The translations under genes and the position numbers were made by a program. From assembly GCF_021206925.1 (NCBI RefSeq), contig NZ_JAJPRF010000009.1, forward strand, positions 1 to 64,000: DNA of 64,000 nt. Reading direction: 5' to 3'. The notes beneath the pieces were generated by a model. It was given only the letters and a program-made list of their open reading frames with translations, did no database searches and was not told the DNA's origin. The stretch comes from Rhodoflexus caldus. GTDB taxonomy: Bacteria; Bacteroidota; Bacteroidia; Cytophagales; Thermoflexibacteraceae. Positions 44,681-53,177 of the stretch are shown piece after piece (the stretch's first letter is position 1; each line of letters begins with the position of its first letter).

Positions 44681-44713
44681 TAAAAAAGCAGCCTGAAAAA
44701 GTTCAGACTGCTT
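44681..44713 (-). terminator. Terminator of tRNA-Pro
   Basis: On the minus strand AGCAGTCTGAA pairs with TTCAGGCTGCT (one G-T pair) and is followed by six T. It starts 14 bases after the tRNA 3' end. Confidence 0.8.
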
Positions 44714-44725
44714 ACTGCAATTATG

Positions 44726-44799
44726 TCGGGGTGACAGGATTTGAACCTGCGACCACCAGCACCCCATGCTGATACGCTACCGGACTGCGCTACACCCCG
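44726..44799 (-). tRNA. tRNA-Pro (anticodon GGG)
   Basis: The 74-base cloverleaf reads on the minus strand: acceptor CGGGGTG/CACCCCG, D-arm with AGTCCGGTAG, anticodon stem CAGC/GCTG with the loop ATGGGGT (T33, anticodon GGG), T-arm with GGTTCAAATCC and discriminator A. The 3' CCA is not encoded. A terminator follows. Confidence 0.95.
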
Positions 44800-44868
44800 T
44801 TGATTTGCGGGCACAAATTTATAACAGACAAAATCAAAACGCAAAAAAAATTTTTTTTGAAATCATCC

Positions 44869-44899
44869 TTGTAAAAAGTTCGCTTATCACCTAATTTTG
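44869..44899 (+). promoter_or_regulatory. Promoter of the rpsL-rpsG-fusA-rpsJ operon
   Basis: TTG at 44869-44871 and a perfect TAATTTTG at 44892-44899 are separated by 20 bases. Transcription would begin near 44906, about 36 bases before the rpsL ATG. Confidence 0.65.
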
Positions 44900-44941
44900 C
44901 GTTCCAATTATGAACAGACAATTCATATATTCTTTGAAATA

Positions 44942-45358
44942 ATGCCAACCATACAACAGTTAGTGCGTAAAGGCAGGGAAAAATTGACTTACAAATCTAA
45001 GTCGCCTGCGCTTGATTCATGCCCGCAAAAGAGAGGGGTATGTACCAAAGTGTACACCACTACCCCCAAGAAGCCCAACTCGGCGCTGAGAAAAGTTGCC
45101 AAAGTTCGCCTGAGCAACTCTATTGAAGTAATCGCTTACATTCCGGGCGAAGGACACAACCTGCAAGAGCACTCTATCGTGCTGATTCGCGGCGGTCGTG
45201 TGAAAGACCTTCCCGGTGTACGTTACCACATCGTTCGCGGTGCACTCGATACCGCCGGTGTAAACGGCCGCAAACAACGTCGTTCTAAATACGGTGCGAA
45301 ACGTCCTAAACCGGGACAAGCAGCAGCTCCGGCAGGAAAAGGCGGAAAGAAAAAGTAA
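44942..45358 (+). CDS. rpsL: 30S ribosomal protein S12
   Basis: S12 sits at the decoding centre. The 138 residues are full length, with a slightly extended Ala/Gly/Lys tail. The key loop [19 protein letters not shown] has Lys43, the streptomycin-sensitive form. The ATG at 44942 ([14 protein letters not shown]) is the family start. It leads rpsL-rpsG-fusA-rpsJ. Confidence 0.97.
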   Translation: MPTIQQLVRKGREKLTYKSKSPALDSCPQKRGVCTKVYTTTPKKPNSALRKVAKVRLSNSIEVIAYIPGEGHNLQEHSIVLIRGGRVKDLPGVRYHIVRGALDTAGVNGRKQRRSKYGAKRPKPGQAAAPAGKGGKKK

Positions 45359-45381
45359 TCAATCGAACGTTTAGTTAAGAC

Positions 45382-45864
45382 ATGAGAAAAGCAAAACCTA
45401 AAAAGCGTTATCTGCTGCCTGACCCTAAGTTCGGCGATGTAATGGTTACGCGCTTTGTAAACAACCTGATGGAAAGAGGCAAGAAATCTTTAGCCTACCA
45501 AATTTTTTATGGCGCTCTGGAGCAGGTTGAACAACGCCTCGGAAAAGGCGGCGAGCCGGTAAACGGACTGGAAGTATGGCGCAAAGCATTGAACAACGTA
45601 ATGCCTTCCGTAGAAGTACGCAGCCGCCGTGTAGGTGGTGCTACTTTCCAAGTACCAACCGAAGTACGTCCTGACCGTCGTATTTCATTGGGTATCAAGT
45701 GGATGATTCGCTACGCACGCTCTCGCAACGAGAAAACCATGACCGACCGTCTGGCCGGTGAAATCATTTCCGCTTCCAAAGGTGAAGGTGCAGCCGTTAA
45801 GAAAAAAGACGACACCCACCGTATGGCAGAAGCTAATAAGGCATTTTCACACTTTAGATTTTAA
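45382..45864 (+). CDS. rpsG: 30S ribosomal protein S7
   Basis: S7 nucleates the 30S head. The 160 residues begin [19 protein letters not shown] and include [17 protein letters not shown] and [17 protein letters not shown]. It is 23 bases after rpsL and 6 bases before the fusA GTG. Confidence 0.97.
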   Translation: MRKAKPKKRYLLPDPKFGDVMVTRFVNNLMERGKKSLAYQIFYGALEQVEQRLGKGGEPVNGLEVWRKALNNVMPSVEVRSRRVGGATFQVPTEVRPDRRISLGIKWMIRYARSRNEKTMTDRLAGEIISASKGEGAAVKKKDDTHRMAEANKAFSHFRF

Positions 45865-45870
45865 TAAAAC

Positions 45871-47997
45871 GTGGCAAAGGATCTTAAATACCTTCGCAAT
45901 ATCGGTATCATGGCGCATATTGATGCCGGTAAGACGACAACTACCGAGCGTATCCTCTACTATACCGGTTTGACTCACAAACTCGGTGAGGTACACGAAG
46001 GCGCAGCTACTACCGACTGGATGGAACAGGAGCAAGAGCGTGGTATCACCATTACCTCTGCGGCTGTTACAACCAACTGGAACTACCCTACCGTACAAGG
46101 TGAAACTACTCCCGACACCCGTTCGTACCAAATCAACATTATCGATACGCCGGGTCACGTGGACTTTACTGTAGAAGTAGAGCGTTCTTTGCGCGTTTTG
46201 GACGGTGCAGTTGCGCTATTTTGTGCCGTATCGGGCGTTGAACCGCAATCTGAAACCGTATGGCGTCAGGCTGACAAGTACAAAGTACCTCGTATCTGTT
46301 TTGTAAATAAAATGGATCGCGCAGGTGCTGACTTCTTCAAGGCTGTTCGCGAAATCAAAGAAAAACTCGGCGCTAAGCCTGTTCCTCTGCAAGTACCTAT
46401 CGGCGCTGAAGATTCTTTCAAAGGCGTGGTAGATTTGATTACTAACGAAGCCATCATCTGGAACGAGGAAGACAAAGGAAAAACCTACAAAGTAATTCCT
46501 ATTCCTGATGACATTAAAGACGAAGTGGCTGAGTGGCGTCAAAATCTGATTGAATCAGTGGCTGAGTATGACGACAAATTGCTGGAGAAATTCTTCGAAG
46601 ACCCTGATTCTATCACAAAAGAAGAGCTGATGACAGCTATTCGCGCGGCCGTTATCGATATGTCTTTCTCACCTGTTTTGTGCGGCTCTGCCTTCAAAAA
46701 CAAAGGTGTGCAAGCAATGCTGGATGCCGTTGTTGCTTATTTGCCTTCACCGCTGGATTTGCCTCCGGTAAAAGGTATCAACCCTGATACAGAGCAAGAA
46801 GAAGAGCGCAAAGCAGATATCAACGAGCCGTTCACTGCTTTGGCATTTAAAATTATGACCGATCCTTTCGTGGGTCGTCTGTGCTTCATGCGCGTGTATT
46901 CAGGTAAATTAGATAAAGGCTCTTATGTTTACAATGCACGTACCGGCAACAAAGAGCGTATCTCTCGCTTGGTACAGATGCACGCCAACAAGCAAAATCC
47001 AATAGAGTTGGTAGAAGCAGGCGATATCTGTGCAGGTGTTGGTTTTAAAGATATCAAAACAGGTGATACGCTGACCGACGAAAACCACAAGCTCGTTCTG
47101 GAATCTATGACATTCCCTGAGCCTGTAATCGGTTATGCTATCGAGCCTAAGAAAGCCGCCGACCAAGACAAATTGTCTTTGGCTATTTCCAAACTGTTGG
47201 AAGAAGACCCTACGCTGCAAGCCTTCACCGACCAAGAAACAGGACAAACCATCCTGCGTGGTATGGGCGAGTTGCACTTGGAAATCATCATTGACCGCAT
47301 GAAGCGCGAGTTCAAAGTTGAAATCAACCAAGGTGCACCTCAGGTAGCTTACAAAGAGCACTTCACTGCCAGCACCGAGCACCGCGAAGTGTACAAGAAG
47401 CAGTCCGGTGGTCGCGGTAAGTTTGCCGATATCGTATTTGAAATCGGGCCACGTACAGACGGTCAGCAAGGACTTCTGTTTGAAAACGCCATCGTGGGTG
47501 GTGTAATTCCTAAAGAATTCATCCCTGCCGTTCAGAAAGGTTTTGAATCTGCCATGAAGAACGGCGTACTGGCAGGCTTCCCGATTGACTCAATGAGGGT
47601 GCGTCTGTTCCACGGTTCTTACCATGATGTGGACTCTGACTCTCTGTCATTTGAAATGGCCGCTATTTTGGGCTTCAAAGAGGCAGGTAAGAAGTGTAAG
47701 CCACGCTTGTTAGAGCCTATCATGAGCGTAGAAGTAGTTACACCTGATGAGTTTACAGGCCCTGTAACCGGCGACTTGAACCGTCGTCGCGGTATGATGA
47801 AGGGTATGGATACCAAAGGTGGCGCTCAGGTTATCAAAGCTGATGTTCCTCTGGCTGAGTTGTTCGGCTATGTAACCGACCTGCGTACTATTTCTTCAGG
47901 CCGTGCTTCTGCTACCTTGACGTTCTCTCATTATGCAGAAGTGCCTCAAAACTTGGCCGAGGGTATCATTGCTGAATTGAAAGGTGCAACCGTTTAA
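45871..47997 (+). CDS. fusA: Elongation factor G
   Basis: EF-G moves tRNAs and mRNA through the ribosome and, with Frr, recycles it. The 708 residues start at GTG 45871 and show the GTPase loops [30 protein letters not shown] and [10 protein letters not shown], then domains II-V ([32 protein letters not shown]). It lies 6 bases after rpsG. No tuf gene follows, which is common in Bacteroidota. Confidence 0.97.
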   Translation: MAKDLKYLRNIGIMAHIDAGKTTTTERILYYTGLTHKLGEVHEGAATTDWMEQEQERGITITSAAVTTNWNYPTVQGETTPDTRSYQINIIDTPGHVDFTVEVERSLRVLDGAVALFCAVSGVEPQSETVWRQADKYKVPRICFVNKMDRAGADFFKAVREIKEKLGAKPVPLQVPIGAEDSFKGVVDLITNEAIIWNEEDKGKTYKVIPIPDDIKDEVAEWRQNLIESVAEYDDKLLEKFFEDPDSITKEELMTAIRAAVIDMSFSPVLCGSAFKNKGVQAMLDAVVAYLPSPLDLPPVKGINPDTEQEEERKADINEPFTALAFKIMTDPFVGRLCFMRVYSGKLDKGSYVYNARTGNKERISRLVQMHANKQNPIELVEAGDICAGVGFKDIKTGDTLTDENHKLVLESMTFPEPVIGYAIEPKKAADQDKLSLAISKLLEEDPTLQAFTDQETGQTILRGMGELHLEIIIDRMKREFKVEINQGAPQVAYKEHFTASTEHREVYKKQSGGRGKFADIVFEIGPRTDGQQGLLFENAIVGGVIPKEFIPAVQKGFESAMKNGVLAGFPIDSMRVRLFHGSYHDVDSDSLSFEMAAILGFKEAGKKCKPRLLEPIMSVEVVTPDEFTGPVTGDLNRRRGMMKGMDTKGGAQVIKADVPLAELFGYVTDLRTISSGRASATLTFSHYAEVPQNLAEGIIAELKGATV

Positions 47998-48008
47998 TCA
48001 ACAGAGTC

Positions 48009-48314
48009 ATGAATCAAAAGATAAGAATAAAACTGAAGTCTTACGACCACAATCTGGTGGATAAGTCATCGGAGAAAATCGTGAAAGCCGTTAAGGCTAC
48101 CGGCGCTGTGGTTAGCGGTCCTATTCCTTTACCTACCGAAAAGGAAAAATTCACTGTACTGCGTTCACCACACGTAAACAAAAAATCACGCGAGCAGTTC
48201 CAACTGTGCACTTATAAGCGATTGGTGGATATTTATTCTACCAGCTCAAAAACAGTAGATGCGCTGATGAAATTGGAGTTGCCAAGCGGTGTGGATGTAG
48301 AAATCAAAGTTTGA
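48009..48314 (+). CDS. rpsJ: 30S ribosomal protein S10
   Basis: S10 is a 30S head protein and also the NusE antitermination factor. The 101 residues include [17 protein letters not shown] and [28 protein letters not shown]. It starts 11 bases after fusA. Normally rplC, rplD and the rest of the S10 operon follow, but here a terminator and an opposite-strand gene come next. Confidence 0.97.
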   Translation: MNQKIRIKLKSYDHNLVDKSSEKIVKAVKATGAVVSGPIPLPTEKEKFTVLRSPHVNKKSREQFQLCTYKRLVDIYSTSSKTVDALMKLELPSGVDVEIKV

Positions 48315-48351
48315 TTTTGAGAATCCCGAAAAACTGAACGGGTTGCTGTTG

Positions 48352-48373
48352 AAAAACGGCAATCCGTTTTTTT
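48352..48373. terminator. Terminator after rpsJ
   Basis: AAAAACGG (48352-48359) pairs with CCGTTTTT (48364-48371) around CAAT, with T runs. It touches the stop codon of the convergent gene at 48372, so it may serve both. Confidence 0.75.
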
Positions 48374-49934
48374 ATTCTATTTCAATATCCTTAGAGGCAG
48401 ATTCTTTGTTTTCCAACATGCGCAGAATGTCTTCGCGCGTGAGGTTGCTGCCGTCGTATAAAATGTCGCTGATTTTGGTGGTAATGGCATCCAACTCATT
48501 GGCTTCCGCAATCAGTATGCGGATGAGTTCCCAGTCGTTGGTGGCGTTGGGGTCGTGTGTCATCAGGTATAACAGACCTCTGATACGCGCCAAAGGTGCA
48601 CGCAAAACATGCGAGTTGATAAAAGCGTATTCGCGCAGTTGTTGGTTTTGAATCTCTAATTGATGTGTGCGTTCTTCTACGCGTTGTTCCAGTGTTTCGT
48701 TGATGGTTTGGAGTTCCTCGTTAAGGGCGTTTAGCTCCTCATTCATGGTTTCTACTTCATTGGATTTGGCAACAAGCTCCAAATTCTGATGGCGGATTTC
48801 CTGCAATAAATGCTTGATACGCTTGTTTTTATAGTGCAGTGCAATTAAATCGGCCAAGGATTGCAGAAACAAAATATCCTGTGTTTGCCACTCTTTGCGG
48901 CTTTTTTGTTGCTCACAGCAGATAACGCCTATCGGCTTTCCTTCCGCCAATATGGGGCAGTCCAGCATGGAATAAATATCCAAAGGCTTGAGGTAAGTTT
49001 CGGTAAAACAAGCAGTGGCTTCGTTTGTTTGCGCATCGGCAGCGGCTATGTAGGGCATTGTCAGCAATGCCGCAAAATAGGGTTCAGAATCTTCCCGCAG
49101 CAAAATGGCTGATTCGTAGGTTTTTTCCTCGCCTCGCCGCAGCAGGTATTGACATACTAACTTCTGATAATTGTCTTCTAAATGCCAAACGCTGACCCGA
49201 CTTACCCCGAGCGCGTGCCCGGCAATTTCGCAAACATGTGCATAAAACACATCGGTATCCCACTCAAACAGCGAGGGGTTGCGAGTGAGGGATATTAGCT
49301 GCGACTGATAATATTCCAATTGTTTTTTGCTGTCTGCAATTTCATTTTTCAGGGTTTCCAACTCCTGATTTTTTCGCTCGGCAGCGGTGTAGGCATCGCC
49401 AAGCAGTTTATACAGCAAAAACCAGCCGCTCAGAAAAACCAGAAAAAAGATGACACCCGATATGACATAAGAATAAGTGCTGACCTGTAAATCATACGAC
49501 TTGCCATGGGCTTGGTATAAATACCAGCCGTTAAAAAAATGTGTGAACAGCACAATGAGAATCCACCAGCGGGCAGATTTCAGCCCCTGTGTTACTAATG
49601 CAACCAGCGGAACAAAAGGGAGCCAATAAACAATGGTGGTAAAAATTTTAGGATTGGTTATCATGTGGGCTTCTGTAATACCGTAAATCAGTATGACCAG
49701 CCCGTTGCTGACAATCAGATGGTTGCCCTTATAGTAAGCGAACAGGGCAATTAGTGCTGCCGCTGCCATGCCTACCCAAAGGATAGGGGCATGAAGAGAC
49801 TGTAAGTCAATTACCAATTCTACGGCAAGCATTACCCAAAGCATCAAATTCACCACGGCAACGGCAAATAATAATGTTTGGCGCGACTGCATCCGATGGT
49901 CTGTAAGGGTTATTAACCGAAAAATACGCTGCAT
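48372..49934 (-). CDS. Membrane GAF sensor with HisKA-like domain but no ATPase domain
   Basis: A 520-residue protein. Five or six membrane segments fill residues 20-185, a coiled coil follows, and then a GAF domain (about 225-370, with SMLDCPILAEGKPIGVICCEQQ). A second coiled coil (MNEELNALNEELQTINETLEQRVEERTHQLE) leads to a HisKA-like helix pair with FINSHVLRAPLARIRGLL (H-box His near 452). The protein ends about 65 residues later, so the HATPase catalytic domain is absent. It may receive phosphate from another kinase or act as a dimerising sensor. Natural truncation and gene damage are both possible. Confidence 0.8.
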   Translation of the reverse strand: MQRIFRLITLTDHRMQSRQTLLFAVAVVNLMLWVMLAVELVIDLQSLHAPILWVGMAAAALIALFAYYKGNHLIVSNGLVILIYGITEAHMITNPKIFTTIVYWLPFVPLVALVTQGLKSARWWILIVLFTHFFNGWYLYQAHGKSYDLQVSTYSYVISGVIFFLVFLSGWFLLYKLLGDAYTAAERKNQELETLKNEIADSKKQLEYYQSQLISLTRNPSLFEWDTDVFYAHVCEIAGHALGVSRVSVWHLEDNYQKLVCQYLLRRGEEKTYESAILLREDSEPYFAALLTMPYIAAADAQTNEATACFTETYLKPLDIYSMLDCPILAEGKPIGVICCEQQKSRKEWQTQDILFLQSLADLIALHYKNKRIKHLLQEIRHQNLELVAKSNEVETMNEELNALNEELQTINETLEQRVEERTHQLEIQNQQLREYAFINSHVLRAPLARIRGLLYLMTHDPNATNDWELIRILIAEANELDAITTKISDILYDGSNLTREDILRMLENKESASKDIEIE

Positions 49935-50219
49935 AGATGCGTGCTTTTACCCTAATGATACAGAAAAGATGATGGAATGTCAAAAAGTAGTGATAAGTAT
50001 TTTTAAGGATTGAGAGCAGTTGATATGCAGGAAGCAAGCCCGAAACCGTATGCTGTAACAATGCCTGTTGGCAGTAACTTGCCAATTCGGCAGCATGGAG
50101 CAAAGTAAGCAATTGGGTGATTAAAATGGATGTTTGCTGAACTAATACGGATAATTGTATAAAAAACCGTGAAACCGAATCCCGAAATGCCGTTTGTTTT
50201 GATTGCTCACCTGCACTAA

Positions 50220-50807
50220 TCAATTGGCGGCCTTTTCTACGACTGCATCTTCTAATGCAAAAAACAGTTGTTCGGGGTCATCATTGTTCAAACGCAGTAT
50301 TCCTCTGATAACTACGGGTTTGTCAGTAAAAGCAATGGGCTTTTGTGCATGTACTTCAACCACACTTTCGGGGCCGCTGCCGCCACAGAAAAAACAGGAA
50401 GCATAAGGGAAATAAGAAAGAACAAAATGTGTGTTTTCGCTGCTTTCTAAAGGAATAACAAATCCTTTGAGGCTTACTTCTTTGCCCTCTAAGGCCTGCA
50501 ATTCGTCGGAGAAACGGGCTTCATAAAAAACATTGTTTTTTTCGTATGCTACATTGCGCAGCAAATTCCACAAGGCAGCCGATTTTTCTTTGTGCCAAAG
50601 CGTATCGCCCGGGTCGCCGAGCTTTTTGAGCGTGTCGGATTCTTTGACGATGTATTTGTAGCTGCTGACAGTTTGAGGCTGGTACTGTTCAAAGCCGGTA
50701 GTTGCGTTGAGCCGCTCGGTTTCGCGTTGCTCAACGGTTCTTTGCCACCACAAACGGATGGCAAAGAACACGATCAGGAGCAGTAAAAGATACTTGGTAT
50801 AGCGCAT
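50220..50807 (-). CDS. DUF3299-like membrane-anchored protein
   Basis: A 195-residue protein with an N-terminal anchor (about 5-20) and an exported domain. The segment LEGKEVSLKGFVIPLESS followed by FPYASCFFCGGSGPES (two Cys in CFFC) is what I associate with DUF3299-like proteins of unknown function; a metal or thiol role is possible. Its start overlaps the stop of the DUF4199-like gene by one base, so the two are coupled. Confidence 0.7.
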   Translation of the reverse strand: MRYTKYLLLLLIVFFAIRLWWQRTVEQRETERLNATTGFEQYQPQTVSSYKYIVKESDTLKKLGDPGDTLWHKEKSAALWNLLRNVAYEKNNVFYEARFSDELQALEGKEVSLKGFVIPLESSENTHFVLSYFPYASCFFCGGSGPESVVEVHAQKPIAFTDKPVVIRGILRLNNDDPEQLFFALEDAVVEKAAN

Positions 50808-51331
50808 TAGAAAACTTCTTCAGGCTTGTTTTTCTTCAAAATAGCTGCCAAAATAGCACTGATGATGGCATATACAATGCCGGAAACAGCTAACTGCTGT
50901 ACAGATTTGCCGATAGTCATACTCATATCCTGCTTTTCAATTTCGGCCAGTGCCAAATCTATTTGCTCGGCACTCATGCCTAATTTGACAAACATGGCTT
51001 CACTGTTTTTAATGGTCAGGTTCTTAATCGTTGTCGCCAATTCGGGGTCAATGAAATTGAAGAGGATATAGTTAAAAATTGCACCTACAAGAGCACTAAT
51101 CATCAGCATGGTAAAAATATCGCCAAACATCTCTCTGAAAGTGGCAAAGCCGCCGCGACTTTGTCGCAACAGCCGCGCAAAATAAATGATAAGAACAATG
51201 CTGATGACCAGCATAATCAGGCCGGAGCTCATGCTTGCCATTAATTCAACATTAACCATGTAGATGGCCAATTGCGAAACGATGCCAATGGCAGCCAAAA
51301 TCAGCCCATAGCGGATAGCAGTGTTGTTCAT
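50807..51331 (-). CDS. DUF4199-like membrane protein
   Basis: A 174-residue membrane protein with four hydrophobic segments (about 8-28, 33-52, 73-95 and 140-165). Between the second and third is RLLRQSRGGFATFREMFGDIF, typical of the DUF4199 family common in Bacteroidota; the function is unknown. The ATG at 51331 is preferred to an upstream non-ATG start. It overlaps the DUF3299-like gene by one base. Confidence 0.8.
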   Translation of the reverse strand: MNNTAIRYGLILAAIGIVSQLAIYMVNVELMASMSSGLIMLVISIVLIIYFARLLRQSRGGFATFREMFGDIFTMLMISALVGAIFNYILFNFIDPELATTIKNLTIKNSEAMFVKLGMSAEQIDLALAEIEKQDMSMTIGKSVQQLAVSGIVYAIISAILAAILKKNKPEEVF

Positions 51332-51427
51332 AGTGTATGATTGTTTGTGTTGGAAATTTACAGGTAATTGACGCAAAGTTTCTCATCTTTGTTGTACAAA
51401 TTGGTCTGAAACAATAAAAAACACTCC

Positions 51428-52756
51428 ATGAAGCTCTGGCAGAAGAACTTTGATATACACGAAAAAATAGAGCGATTTACCACAGGGCGCGACCGTGAAA
51501 CCGATTTACTCCTCGCCCGCTACGATGTTCTCGGTTCGTTGGCACATATTCAGATGCTGGAAAGTGTGGGTTTACTGACTGCGGCGGAACTGCAACAACT
51601 GCAACAAGGACTGAAAGAAATTTACCGCGAAATTGAAAACGGGCAGTTTATTATCAGGGAAGGTGTGGAAGATGTCCACTCGCAGGTAGAGTTGCTGCTT
51701 ACCGAAAGACTGGGTGAAGTAGGCAAAAAAATCCATAGCGGCCGCTCGCGCAACGACCAAGTACTAACCGATATCAAGTTGTTCATTCGCGCCGAGTTGC
51801 AGAAACTGGTTGAAAATATCGCCTCTTTTGCCGACTTGCTCATCAGGCAAAGCGAAACTTATAAACACGTATTGTTGCCCGGTTATACACATTTTCAATT
51901 GGCCATGCCGTCCAGTTTCGGGCTTTGGTTTGCGGCCTATGCCGAGAGCCTTGCCGATGATTTGCTGGCCGTACAGGCTGCCTACCGCACCGCCGACCAA
52001 AATCCGCTGGGGTCTGCGGCGGGCTATGGTTCTTCATTTCCGCTGAACCGACGCATGACAACCGAGTTGCTGGGCTTTGCCGACCTGAACTACAACAGCG
52101 TATATGCACAAATGACACGCGGTAAAACCGAGCGCATCACGGCGGTAGCTATGGGCAGCGTAGCGGCTACCTTGGGCAAACTGGCGGCCGATGTCTGCCT
52201 GTACATGTGCCAAAACATGGATTTCCTGACCTTCCCGCGCGAACTGACAACCGGCTCGAGCATTATGCCGCACAAGAAAAACCCCGATGTGTTTGAGTTG
52301 ATTCGCGCCAAGTGCAATCGCCTGCAAATGCTGCCTGCCGAAATAGGCATGATATTGGCCAATTTACCTTCCGGCTATCATCGCGATTTGCAATTAATCA
52401 AGGAAAACCTGTTACCTGCTTTTGCAGAACTGAACGATTGCATTGACCTTGCCTCTTACATGCTGGAGCGCGTGATTGTGCGTGAAACCATCATCAGCGA
52501 GGAAAAGTACAAATACCTGTTCAGCGTAGAAGCAGTGAATAAGGAAGTACTGGCAGGCATGAGTTTCCGCGATGCTTACAAAAAAATTGGACTTATCATA
52601 GAAGAAGGCAATTTTCACCCCGAAACAACGTTATCACATACGCATGAGGGAAGCATCGGCAACCTGTGCAACAGCGAAATCAAACGCAAAATTGAAACTA
52701 TTATCAGCGATTTTCGGTTTGATAAAGCGCAACGAATGTTTGAGTTAGTCAGTTAA
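51428..52756 (+). CDS. argH: Argininosuccinate lyase
   Basis: ArgH splits argininosuccinate into arginine and fumarate, the last step of arginine synthesis. The 442 residues have the fumarase-family marks: IHSGRSRNDQVLTD, LPGYTHFQLAMPSSFG and the signature GSSIMPHKKNPDVFEL. An ATG at 51428 fits the family start. An unknown gene follows after 11 bases. The argD-like gene lies about 10 kb away; the other arg genes are not in the window. Confidence 0.95.
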   Translation: MKLWQKNFDIHEKIERFTTGRDRETDLLLARYDVLGSLAHIQMLESVGLLTAAELQQLQQGLKEIYREIENGQFIIREGVEDVHSQVELLLTERLGEVGKKIHSGRSRNDQVLTDIKLFIRAELQKLVENIASFADLLIRQSETYKHVLLPGYTHFQLAMPSSFGLWFAAYAESLADDLLAVQAAYRTADQNPLGSAAGYGSSFPLNRRMTTELLGFADLNYNSVYAQMTRGKTERITAVAMGSVAATLGKLAADVCLYMCQNMDFLTFPRELTTGSSIMPHKKNPDVFELIRAKCNRLQMLPAEIGMILANLPSGYHRDLQLIKENLLPAFAELNDCIDLASYMLERVIVRETIISEEKYKYLFSVEAVNKEVLAGMSFRDAYKKIGLIIEEGNFHPETTLSHTHEGSIGNLCNSEIKRKIETIISDFRFDKAQRMFELVS

Positions 52757-52767
52757 TTTAATCACCT

Positions 52768-53067
52768 ATGTTCAAACCCGGAGATAAAGTCGTTTGCATC
52801 AACGCGGATTTTTCCATGTATCCCAACATTTTTGACGTTTTTAAACAACTGCCCAAGCGCGATGAGGTTTACACCGTGCGCCAAAAACAGTACATTGAGG
52901 GCATGGGCTACCGCATTTTGCTTGAAGAAATACACAATCCGCCCGTTTACATTGACATGGTAAAAGGCATGGTTGAGCCTGCGTTTACCGCCAACCGCTT
53001 CGCACTCCTCACAGACCCTATTGCGGTGAAGCATGAGGAAGCAATTGAAGAGGAAATTTTTGCGTAA
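52768..53067 (+). CDS. Small unknown protein after argH
   Basis: A 99-residue acidic protein without a signal. The start (MFKPGDKVVCINADFS) resembles a small SH3/KOW-like beta-barrel, and the RNA- or DNA-binding look is weak. It lies 11 bases after argH, so it may be co-transcribed. A terminator follows. The family is not recognised with confidence. Confidence 0.75.
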   Translation: MFKPGDKVVCINADFSMYPNIFDVFKQLPKRDEVYTVRQKQYIEGMGYRILLEEIHNPPVYIDMVKGMVEPAFTANRFALLTDPIAVKHEEAIEEEIFA

Positions 53068-53087
53068 ATTGTCGGGTAACGGCTTGT

Positions 53088-53128
53088 CAAATCCTGAGCG
53101 CATTTATTATATGCCTCAGGATTTTTTT
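53088..53128 (+). terminator. Terminator after the argH pair
   Basis: AAATCCTGAG (53089-53098) pairs with CTCAGGATTT (53117-53126) and is followed by more T. Confidence 0.8.
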
Positions 53129-53177
53129 GTAACGGATTTTTCCGAACTTTGATAAAACACCCACCCAATTCTCCCTC

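Larger units (their letters stand above)
44378..44725. other. Intergenic region between ilvC and tRNA-Pro
   Basis: About 350 bases with no convincing gene. The left part must hold the ilvC promoter, although no clear -7 box is seen. From about 44575 it contains a decayed copy of the dispersed repeat, then the tRNA terminator. Confidence 0.5.
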
